A stretch of DNA of 33,962 nt from contig JAJZPI010000022.1 in the NCBI GenBank assembly GCA_021811275.1, positions 1 to 33,962 of the forward strand, in the 5' to 3' direction. A model generated the notes under the pieces. The model was not told where the DNA came from and searched no databases. It saw only the letters and a list, made by a program, of their open reading frames with translations. Every line of letters begins with the position of its first letter. Position 1 is the stretch's first letter. Positions 24,129 through 33,962 of the stretch are shown one piece after another. Made by a program: the position numbers and the translations under genes. Origin of the DNA: Deltaproteobacteria bacterium (lineage in GTDB: Bacteria; Desulfobacterota; Desulfarculia; Desulfarculales; Desulfarculaceae).

Positions 24129-24782
24129 ATGCACGTAGCAGTCATCGGGCTGGGCAACTTCGGGGCCAACCTGGCCCGCCGCCTGGCCGAGATGGGCCAC
24201 AACGTCAGCGTCATCGACACCGACGCCAAGGCCCTGGCCAAGGTGCAGGACCTCGTCGAGCAGGCGGTGGTGGCTGACGCCACCGACCGCTCGGTGCTGG
24301 AGGATCTGGGCATCGGCCTGGTGGACTGCGCCGTGGTCAGCTTGGGCGACGACCTGGGCGCCAGCATCATGGTCACCCTGCACCTTAAGGAGATGAAGAT
24401 CCGGCGCATCGTGGCCAAGGCGGTGAGCCCCGAGCACGAGAAGATACTCAAGAAGCTGGGGGCCAGCGAGGTGGTCTTTCCCGAGCGCGACCTGGCGCTC
24501 AGGCTGGCCGGCACCCTCGTGGACCCCAACCTCCTGGACTACCTGCCCATCGGTTACGAATACTCGGTGGCGGAGGTGGCCCCTCCCTCGGCCTTCGTGG
24601 GCAAGACCTTGGTGGATCTGGACCTGCGGCGCAACTACAACGTCAATGTCATCGCCATCCGCGAGCTGGTTCCCGAACGGCTGATCGTGCTCATCGAGCC
24701 CGACTTCGTCATCAAGGACTCGGATGTTCTAGTCGTCGTCGGCCGGCACGAGGACATCGAGCACCTGCACAAGTCGCGCTGA
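24129..24782 (+). CDS. ktrA: Potassium uptake regulatory subunit (RCK domain, KtrA type)
   Basis: The 217-residue cytoplasmic protein has one RCK_N domain (1-~135) with the nucleotide loop GLGNFGANLARRL (7-19) and IDTD, and one RCK_C domain (~136-217). A single pair of domains matches KtrA rather than the duplicated TrkA. It forms rings that gate KtrB in response to ATP/ADP or NAD(H). GAAGGGG upstream supports the ATG. The last 14 codons and downstream sequence have been copied in tandem, which leaves this gene intact but shows recent local duplication. Confidence 0.93.
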   Translation: MHVAVIGLGNFGANLARRLAEMGHNVSVIDTDAKALAKVQDLVEQAVVADATDRSVLEDLGIGLVDCAVVSLGDDLGASIMVTLHLKEMKIRRIVAKAVSPEHEKILKKLGASEVVFPERDLALRLAGTLVDPNLLDYLPIGYEYSVAEVAPPSAFVGKTLVDLDLRRNYNVNVIAIRELVPERLIVLIEPDFVIKDSDVLVVVGRHEDIEHLHKSR

Positions 24783-24948
24783 GGCGACGCGGCCCAAGCG
24801 TAACCCCTCCGGCAAACAGGCGTCGGCCGGCACGAGGACATCGAGCACCTGCACAAGTCGCACTGAGGCGACGCGGCCAAGCGTAACCCCTCCGGCAAAC
24901 AGGCGTCGGCCGGCACGAGGACATTGAGCGCCTGCACAAGTCGCGCTG
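24738..24948 (+). repeat. Tandem repeat derived from the 3' end of ktrA
   Basis: A unit starting GTCGGCCGGCACGAGGACAT occurs at 24738 (84 bases), at 24822 (83 bases, one C lost) and at 24905 (about 44 bases, truncated). The first copy contains the last 14 codons and stop of ktrA; the others repeat this gene end outside any gene. The second copy differs at only a few bases and would still end HLHKSH plus stop. The whole 24783-25082 spacer holds only these repeats, a GCCCGGC/GCCGGGC stem (24987-25007) and TATACT (25019-25024), a possible -10 box for the MFS gene. Confidence 0.9.
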
Positions 24949-25082
24949 GGGGGCGTCGGCCCGCGGCGGGCTCCCCCTCCCGCCCAGCCCGGCTGTAAGC
25001 GCCGGGCACTCTCCACGGTATACTTCTTTCTTGACGCCCTTTCCGCCGCGAGCCCCGCCGGGGCCCGGAGGGGCGATTCCCC

Positions 25083-26305
25083 TTGCCGATGGATGCTATC
25101 TTGGCGCGCCCCCAGCCCCCAGAACGGGACTCGCAGGTCCAGCTGCTGGCGCTGGGCCTGACCGTCTTCGTCTCCATGCTGGGCCTGGGCAACGTGGCCC
25201 CCTTCCTGCCCATCATGGCCCGCGACCTGGGGGCCTCGGGCCTGGCCCTGGGGCTCATCTTCAGCTCATTCTCGGCGGCGCGGGGCCTGGTGGCCCCCTG
25301 GGTGGGCGACCTCTCCGACCGCCTAGGGCGCAAGCCCTTCCTGCTGGCCGGCATGGGAGGCACCGCCGCGGTGGGCCTGCTGCTCATCTGGTGGCACGCC
25401 CCCTGGGAGCTGGTGGCCAACCGCACTCTGCAAGGGGTATTCGCGGCCATGGTGCTGCCGGTGGCCATGGCCCTGGTGGCCGACCTGAGCCCCTCCGGGG
25501 CCGAGGGCAGGTCCTTCGGCTTCTTCAACACCTTCTTCCTGCTGGGGTTCGGGGTGGGGCCGCTGATGGGCGGGGCGCTCTTCGACGCCTTCGGCCTGGC
25601 GGCCAACTTCCTGGCCATGGCCGGGCTCTGCCTGGTGAGCGTGCTGGTGGTGGCCTGGAAGGTTCGGGAGCCGCCGGCGGGCCAGCGCCTCCGCCAAAAG
25701 AGCGGCTGGCGGACCCAGGTCGCCCTGCTCAAGGACCGCCCGACCCTGGGCCTGTTCCTGGCCCGGGTTGGCGGGACCATGGCCATGGGTTGCTACATCG
25801 CCTTTCTGCCGGTGCTGGCCTCCGACAAGGGGTTGAGCAATTTCGAGGTGGGTCTGCAACTGGCGGTCAACGTGCTGGTGATGACAGCCCTGCAGAGACC
25901 GGCCGGCCGCCTGGCCGACCGCCGTTCCCGGTTGGCCCTGGCCCTGGCGGGCCAGGCCGTTTCCGGCCTAAGCAAGCTGATTCTCCCCCTCTGCCCGGGT
26001 TTCTGGAGCCTTTTGGCCCTGAACATCGGCGAGGGCGTGGGCGCGGGTCTGGCCTTGCCGGCCCTGACCGCCTTGGTGGTGGAGTACGGCCGGCGCATGG
26101 ATGCCGGCATGGGGGCGGCCATGGGGCTCTACGCCATGGCCATGGGCGTGGGGGTCTTCGCCGGGCCGCTCCTGGGCGGCTGGCTGGCCGACCTGGCCGG
26201 CATGGACATGGCCTTCTACTTCGCCGGGGCGGTGGCCCTGGCTGGGGTCCTGGCCCAGGCGGCCACCGCCCGGGCCAGGGTGAGGGGTGCGGAGGCGGGG
26301 GCGGT

Positions 26306-26309
<4 letters not shown>
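25083..26309 (+). CDS. Major facilitator superfamily transporter
   Basis: The 408-residue protein has about twelve hydrophobic segments and the MFS signature loop [14 protein letters not shown] between helices 2 and 3 (about residues 78-91), with a degenerate repeat [10 protein letters not shown] between helices 8 and 9. It resembles proton-coupled drug or metabolite exporters, but the substrate cannot be read from sequence. The start is TTG 25083, about 11 bases after GGAGG; ATG 25089 is nearly as likely. It ends by overlapping the convergent kinase gene by four bases. No regulator of the usual drug-efflux type is beside it. Confidence 0.9.
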
Positions 26310-29770
<3,461 letters not shown>

Positions 29771-29859
29771 GCGGCGGTCTCTAGCAAGGGTATCGGGACT
29801 CTTTGCTCAAGTTCAATCATAAACGCAAGAGGCCGCCCGCATGAACAAACTTCAGGGCG

Positions 29860-30858
29860 TCACTTCTTTTTTTGGTAGCGGTTGACGTTGTTGATCTGCT
29901 CCTGGTAGTCGCGGGAAAAGGCGTGGCTGCCGTCGCCCCGGGCCACGAAGTAGAGGTAGTTCACCGCCGCCGGGGCGATGGCCGCCTCCAGGCTGGCCAG
30001 GCCCGGTGAGCAGATGGGCCCGGGAGGCAGTCCCTCCCGGGTGTAGGTGTTGTAGGGGTGGTCGGTGTTCAAGTCCTCGCGGGTGAGCCGGCCCTCGAAG
30101 CCCTCCAGGCCGTAGCTTACGGTTGGGTCGGCCTGCAGGCGCATGCCCAGCTTGAGACGGTTGTGGTAGACCGCGCTGATAAGGGGCCGCTCCGGGGCCA
30201 GGCGGGCCTCGCGCTCGATGATGCTGGCCAGGGTGACCGCCCGCGAGCGGGATATCCCCGCGGCGCGGGCCTTCTCGGCCAGCGTCTGCCACTCGCGCTG
30301 AAAGCGCGTGGCCATGGCCGTGAGCACCGCCCTCGCCCCCAGGTGCCGGGCCAGGCGGTAGGTGTCCGGGAATAGATAGCCCTCCAGGGAATCTCCCTCC
30401 AGGCCCAGGGAGCGTATGAAATCCCGGTCGCGGGCAAGGGCCTTGGCCTCGGCCGGGTCCAGGAGCCTCTGCTCGGCCAGTCGTTCCAGGATCTGTGGCA
30501 GGGTGAAGCCCTCGGGTATGACCACGGTGTGCATGAGAACCCGGCCCCGGCTGAGATCGCCCAGGATGCGGCCGTAGCTCATGGCCGGAGAGAACTCATA
30601 CTCCCCGGCCTGCACCGAGGAGCGTTCGTGGGTGAGCCGCGAGGCCAGCAGGAAGAGCCAGGGATGGTCGATCACCCCGGCCTTGGCCAAGAGTTCGGCC
30701 GTCTCGGCCAGGCCCTGGCCGCGGCCGATCTCCACCACCCTGGCCGCGCCGGCCGGGTCGGCCCGGTGTTCGAGCAGGAGCTGGCCGGACCACATGATCC
30801 CCGGCAGGAAGAGCACCATCAGCAGAAAGGCCAAATAGAGGCGCGTGCGCCAGGTCAA
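29860..30858 (-). CDS. mltG: Endolytic murein transglycosylase MltG
   Basis: MltG cuts nascent peptidoglycan strands at the inner membrane and sets glycan length. The 332-residue product has one N-terminal membrane helix (about 6-24), then the YceG domain with VIPEGFTLPQI, EGYLFPDTY, and ASIIEREAR containing the catalytic Glu215. The C-terminal blocks LQADPTVSYGL, NTDHPYNTYTREGLPPGPI and YLYFVARGDGSHAFS are diagnostic. The start is TTG 30858, preceded by GGAGGAG five bases away, and overlaps the ruvX stop codon (TTGA). The pair mltG-ruvX is often kept together in deltaproteobacteria. Confidence 0.95.
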   Translation of the reverse strand: MTWRTRLYLAFLLMVLFLPGIMWSGQLLLEHRADPAGAARVVEIGRGQGLAETAELLAKAGVIDHPWLFLLASRLTHERSSVQAGEYEFSPAMSYGRILGDLSRGRVLMHTVVIPEGFTLPQILERLAEQRLLDPAEAKALARDRDFIRSLGLEGDSLEGYLFPDTYRLARHLGARAVLTAMATRFQREWQTLAEKARAAGISRSRAVTLASIIEREARLAPERPLISAVYHNRLKLGMRLQADPTVSYGLEGFEGRLTREDLNTDHPYNTYTREGLPPGPICSPGLASLEAAIAPAAVNYLYFVARGDGSHAFSRDYQEQINNVNRYQKKK

Positions 30859-31304
30859 GCGATCTCCTCCCGTCCTTGGCCGTCGAGATAGCGCCTTAGA
30901 ATCAGCGCCGCGGCCAGCTTGTCCACCGCCGAGCGGCGCTTTTGTCGCGAGGCGTTTCCCTCCAGCATGGCCGCGTGGGCCTCCACCGTGGTCTCGAACT
31001 CGTCCACATAGGCCACCGCCAGGCCGGTCACCCGGGCCAGGCGCCGGCCCAGGGTGAGGGCCTTTTCACCCATGGGGGCCAAGCTGTCGTCCGCCTGGCG
31101 GGGCAGGCCCAGCACGATCAAACCGGCCCGATGCTCGGCGGCCAGGGCGGCGATGGCGGCCACGTCCTTGTCCCGGCCGGCGCGGGCCAGCACGGTCAGG
31201 GGTTGGGCGATGGTCCGGCCCTCGTCCGAGAGCGCCACGCCGATGCGCCTTTCGCCCAGATCCAGGGCGAGCACGCGGCCGGGGCCTGGAGGCTCGTGAG
31301 TCAT
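30855..31304 (-). CDS. ruvX: RuvX/YqgF family nuclease
   Basis: The 149-residue product has the RNase H-like fold of the YqgF family, implicated in Holliday junction resolution and in 16S rRNA 5'-end processing. LALDLGERRIGVALSDE near the start carries catalytic Asp15, VLGLP and DEFETTVEAH form the central part, and SAVDKLAAALIL supplies the last acidic residue. ATG 31304 is preferred on family length, although an in-frame TTG at 31322 is possible; neither has a visible ribosome-binding site. Its stop overlaps the mltG start. Confidence 0.9.
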   Translation of the reverse strand: MTHEPPGPGRVLALDLGERRIGVALSDEGRTIAQPLTVLARAGRDKDVAAIAALAAEHRAGLIVLGLPRQADDSLAPMGEKALTLGRRLARVTGLAVAYVDEFETTVEAHAAMLEGNASRQKRRSAVDKLAAALILRRYLDGQGREEIA

Positions 31305-31728
31305 GGGGGAATTATGATGCAAGGGGGGGCGGGGGGCAAGGAGGCGGAGAAAGGTGGCCGGTTTCGCATTGGCAAAGGATGCTATCCTGCTGCCTTACAA
31401 AACGCTCGGCCTTTGCTAAACTGGTTTCGGCCATGTTGGCTTCCCGGATGAAAAGGCCATGACTCTCCATTTCATCCAGCTTGCGAAGGCCGACATTGCG
31501 GTTGCAGGGCGGACGCCGCGGGCGGGAGAAGTTTTGGCGCGGGCATATAATACGAAGATAAAGCGCCGGTTGAAGCCTCTCCTCGTTCCTAGACCTTTTT
31601 CGCTGAACCTCCCTTTCCCCCCGGAGGCCGGGGGCGAGGGGGACAAGAGCGCAGATGTTGGGTTTCGCCACCCACGCTCAACCCAACCTAACGGGGCCCC
31701 CCTGCGCGGGAGCATGCAAGGACCTGGC
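31305..31728. other. Long divergent spacer with promoter-like and REP-like elements
   Basis: No convincing gene lies here; the frame that opens at 31459 and joins the ATP-grasp gene lacks family similarity before 31729. Visible elements are a perfect -10 box TATAAT (31546-31551, no good -35), a CCCCCGG/CCGGGGG hairpin (31618-31634), and GTTGGGTT (31657-31664) inverted as AACCCAAC (31680-31687). The last resembles a short palindromic repeat widely scattered in proteobacterial genomes. The plus-strand promoter of the ATP-grasp gene is probably at the TATAAT. Confidence 0.55.
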
Positions 31729-32547
31729 ATGGCGCAACCTCAACCGACCCGTTTTGGCAGAGGCGGCACGCCTCCGCAGCTGGCCATCGGCCGACGGCTG
31801 GCGCGGTTTTCCGAAATAACCACCCTGGGGCTCAGGCCCAATCTGGACGACTACACCCCGGCCGAGCGCGAACTCATCAAGGCCGCGCCCACGATCTATT
31901 ACCCCACCAACGCCTTCGCCGAGCAGTTCACTTTTCTGGGCAAGCGGGTCTTCCCGTCCCTGGCCTGCCACCTCATGGAGTGCGACAAGATACGCCAGAC
32001 GACATTTTTTGGCCTGGCGGGGCTGCCCCACCCACGCACCCGGGTCTTTTACGGCCGCCAGCGGGCGGAGATAGAGGGCCACTTCGCCTACCCCTTCATC
32101 GCCAAGACGGCGCGGGGATCGGCCCAGGGCAGGGGAGTGTTTCTCATAAAAAACCCCCAGGACCTGGCCGCCTACCTGGCCGAGGCGCGCCATAACCCGG
32201 CCTATATCCAGGAACGCCTGCCCATCGACCGCGACGTGCGGGTGGTGGTGATCGGCCTGGAGCCGGTCTGCGCCTACTGGCGCATCCCCCGGGCCGGCGA
32301 CTTCCGCAGCAACGTGGCTCAGGGCGCGGCGGTGGACTTCAAGAATGTGCCGGACGCGGCGGTGGAACTGGCGGTGGAGGCTGCCCGTGCGGGCGGCCTG
32401 GACGAGGTGGGGGTGGACGTGGCCCTGGCGGAAGGCAAGCCGCTGCTGCTGGAGTTCAACATGAAGTATGGCCGCAAGGGTCCGCTCATGGCCGGCATCG
32501 ACGTGGTGGAGTTGGTGGGGCGCAAAATCCTGGCCGGGGAATTGTAA
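31729..32547 (+). CDS. ATP-grasp family ligase (RimK-like)
   Basis: The 272-residue product has the ATP-grasp fold. FIAKTARGSAQGRGVFLI (123-140) contains the ATP-binding Lys126 and the flexible glycine loop, AYIQERLPIDRDVRVVV (158-174) the adenine-contacting strand and substrate Arg, and DVALAEGKPLLLEFNMKYG (230-248) the metal ligands Glu242 and Asn244. It most resembles RimK-type enzymes that join a carboxylate to an amine, such as adding amino acids to a protein or peptide. The substrate is unknown. AAGGA six bases before ATG 31729 and loss of similarity upstream fix the start. The next gene begins 2 bases after its stop, so the two are coupled. Confidence 0.85.
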   Translation: MAQPQPTRFGRGGTPPQLAIGRRLARFSEITTLGLRPNLDDYTPAERELIKAAPTIYYPTNAFAEQFTFLGKRVFPSLACHLMECDKIRQTTFFGLAGLPHPRTRVFYGRQRAEIEGHFAYPFIAKTARGSAQGRGVFLIKNPQDLAAYLAEARHNPAYIQERLPIDRDVRVVVIGLEPVCAYWRIPRAGDFRSNVAQGAAVDFKNVPDAAVELAVEAARAGGLDEVGVDVALAEGKPLLLEFNMKYGRKGPLMAGIDVVELVGRKILAGEL

Positions 32548-32549
32548 AG

Positions 32550-32894
32550 ATGAGCCAATACCAACAGATACGGGTGCGGGTGGAGGCGGTGTACAAGAAG
32601 GGGCTGGCCGAGGACTTCCCCCGCCTGCACAAGCTCCTGGCGGCCCTCGACAACCGCTTGCTCAAGGAGAGTCCGCCCCTATACGACCTGGTGCCCGACT
32701 TGGTGCGCTTAAGCCAGCAGACCGACCTGGCCCCGGCCGTGGCCGCGGCGGTCAGGGCCCAGGGCCAATCCATCGTGGGCCTTTGGAGGCGCATCGAGGA
32801 CGCCCTGGGGGGATGGCGGCTCTCCGAGGCCGAGAGCCTGCTCAACCGCCTGGAGGACGCCTTCCTGGACCTGGAGCACGCCTTGGGCTGCTAA
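32550..32894 (+). CDS. Small helical protein of unknown function, coupled to the ATP-grasp gene
   Basis: The 114-residue product is not recognised. It is predicted to be all-helical and charged, with no signal peptide or membrane helix, and heptad-like leucine spacing in RLHKLLAALDNRLL (about 25-38) and in the C-terminal half. It ends LEHALGC. The ATG lies 2 bases after the ATP-grasp stop, which implies a shared role: regulatory partner, or possibly substrate of the ligase. Its stop overlaps by four bases the end of the convergent lipid kinase gene. Confidence 0.7.
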   Translation: MSQYQQIRVRVEAVYKKGLAEDFPRLHKLLAALDNRLLKESPPLYDLVPDLVRLSQQTDLAPAVAAAVRAQGQSIVGLWRRIEDALGGWRLSEAESLLNRLEDAFLDLEHALGC

Positions 32895-33799
32895 GGGCCG
32901 GGGGGGCCGGCAGGAGGGCCGAGCACCCTGAGCGCCGCCGGCGCGGCCTCGATGACCAGGCTCGCGGTGTGGACCAGGGGTTCGCCGTCGGCCCACATCT
33001 CCACCCCCCCGGGCGCCTGGATCTCCACCCGGCGGGTGCGGGCGAAGCTAACCTCCCGCGCCTTGCCGTGGCTGCCTTTGAGCATGGTGGGCAGAAGGCT
33101 CACCACCCGCCAGAAGCCGGCCGGCCGGATCAGGCAGAGGTCCAGCCAGCCGTCATCGGGGCGGGCCATGGGCACGATGGGCATGCCGTTGCCATAGGTG
33201 GCGGTGTTGCCCACGGCGGCCAGGAAGAGCGGCCCCTCGTACTCGCCGCCGTCCCAGAGCACCCGCGCCTGGGGCGGCTGGTAGAGCCCCAGCATGCGCA
33301 GCACAGCGTAGAGATAGGCCGGGGTGCCGGTTAGGGGCAGGCGCATGCGATCGACGTAGCGGGTGACCGCCGCATCAAAGCCCACCGCGCCAATCGTGCA
33401 ATAATATTTGCCATTAACCAGACCCAGGTCCACGGCTCGGGCCAGACCGGCCTTGAGGGCGCGGGCCAGGGCCGCAGGTTGCCAGCGCCAGCCCAGGGAC
33501 CGGCAGAAGTCGTTGCAGCGCCCGGCCGGGGCCGGGGCCAGGAGGCAACCGCTGGCGGCCAGAACACCGGCCACCTCCTGCATGGTGCCATCACCGCCGA
33601 GCGCCACCACCTCCCGCGCCCCCTGGGCCAGGGCCTGGCGGGACAGCTCGCGGGCGCTGCCCCGGCCCTCGGTCCAGCGGGGGCTGGGAGCGAAACCCTC
33701 AGCCGTCAGGGCGGCCAGGAGTTCGCGGGACCGCTCCCTTCCGCGTCCACGTCCGCTTTCGGGGTTGACGATTACGGAAATTTCGCGGCCCTGGCTCAC
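32891..33799 (-). CDS. Diacylglycerol kinase catalytic-domain protein (YegS/DgkB-like lipid kinase)
   Basis: The 302-residue product has the diacylglycerol kinase/NAD kinase-like fold: VNPESGRGRG (11-20), VVALGGDGTMQEV (64-76) with nucleotide-binding GGDGT, and LAPAPAGRCNDFCRSLG (88-104). In most relatives the last segment reads GTGNDFAR; here it is GRCNDFCR, a change next to the nucleotide site. A C-terminal beta-sandwich with MWADGEPL is present. Such enzymes phosphorylate diacylglycerol, phosphatidylglycerol or sphingoid bases; the substrate is not evident. GTG 33799 is preceded by GGAGG seven bases upstream. Confidence 0.88.
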   Translation of the reverse strand: MSQGREISVIVNPESGRGRGRERSRELLAALTAEGFAPSPRWTEGRGSARELSRQALAQGAREVVALGGDGTMQEVAGVLAASGCLLAPAPAGRCNDFCRSLGWRWQPAALARALKAGLARAVDLGLVNGKYYCTIGAVGFDAAVTRYVDRMRLPLTGTPAYLYAVLRMLGLYQPPQARVLWDGGEYEGPLFLAAVGNTATYGNGMPIVPMARPDDGWLDLCLIRPAGFWRVVSLLPTMLKGSHGKAREVSFARTRRVEIQAPGGVEMWADGEPLVHTASLVIEAAPAALRVLGPPAGPPGP

Positions 33800-33921
33800 G
33801 CGGCGGCCTCCAATTTTTATCTGTTATGGGCAGGCTCACCCTAGCAGAGCGCCAGGGTTTGGTAAAGACCGGATACCATTGGCGGCTTGGCCGATATCAC
33901 CGCCGCCGCCATGCCTTTCGG

Positions 33922-33950
33922 TTGACTACCCCCGCAGCCTATGGTAAATA
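33922..33950 (+). promoter_or_regulatory. Candidate rightward promoter at the window edge
   Basis: TTGACT (33922-33927) and TAAATA (33945-33950) are 17 bases apart and point off the right edge, presumably toward the next gene. The -10 match is modest. The rest of the spacer 33800-33962 shows only a GATAAAAAT-like AT-rich patch before the lipid kinase start. Confidence 0.4.
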
Positions 33951-33962
33951 TCCGCCGTACTA

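Noticed and set aside
24738-24948. CRISPR array
   Set aside because: Units are contiguous 83-84 base copies of the ktrA gene end with no variable spacers and no cas genes.
31459-31728. N-terminal extension of the ATP-grasp protein
   Set aside because: It runs through hairpins and a REP-like palindrome, has no fold features, and a good ribosome-binding site precedes ATG 31729.

Overview
This 34 kb window is high-GC chromosomal DNA from an anaerobic Gram-negative bacterium, most likely a deltaproteobacterium (Desulfobacterota). The evidence is the mix of a c-type haem hybrid sensor kinase, a glutaconate CoA-transferase/Na+-pumping decarboxylase cluster, lipoproteins and MltG, in a gene order typical of that phylum. 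No tRNA, rRNA, CRISPR array, transposase or phage gene was seen. The species call is inference.

Layout, left to right. (1) 1-1640: the tail of an unidentified gene with a terminator, then a leftward ANTAR regulator with its own sigma70 promoter and a terminator hairpin between promoter and start codon, then a palindrome-rich spacer and a YajD-type HNH protein. (2) 1733-4183: an MBOAT O-acyltransferase plus an SGNH-like partner, visibly less GC-rich than their neighbours, probably acylating a surface polysaccharide. (3) 4176-7106, leftward: nitroreductase, lipoprotein, coaBC and family 4 uracil-DNA glycosylase, an operon-like run behind a good promoter. (4) 7249-12548: an orphan family 5 solute-binding protein overlapping a large hybrid kinase that has its own periplasmic binding domain, likely a sensing pair. 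(5) 12712-15807: small OAD-gamma-like subunit, decarboxylase beta subunit, GctA and GctB, i.e. the membrane and CoA-transfer parts of glutaconate metabolism without the carboxyltransferase and biotin subunits. (6) 15961-18042: a PNPOx-like protein, a DnaQ-like exonuclease and an SDR-fold protein that has lost its catalytic residues. (7) 18138-22365: dnaX, a diguanylate cyclase, ebfC and recR, the classic replication/recombination cluster with a c-di-GMP gene inserted. (8) 22385-24948: a His-rich metal-binding peptide, the KtrB/KtrA potassium system, and a tandem repeat made from the end of ktrA. (9) 25083-29770: an MFS transporter convergent with a BarA-like haem-binding hybrid kinase. (10) 29860-33799: ruvX-mltG leftward, an ATP-grasp enzyme with a small unknown partner rightward, and a leftward lipid kinase.

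The most unusual signals are regulatory or structural: the ANTAR gene behind a terminator in its own leader, hairpins placed against start codons, a degenerate 100-bp-period duplication between ebfC and recR, and three extra or partial copies of a gene end after ktrA. The best protein-level oddities are the catalytically dead SDR, the split decarboxylase cluster, and the ATP-grasp/small-protein pair. All functions are assigned by reading motifs; no database search was run.
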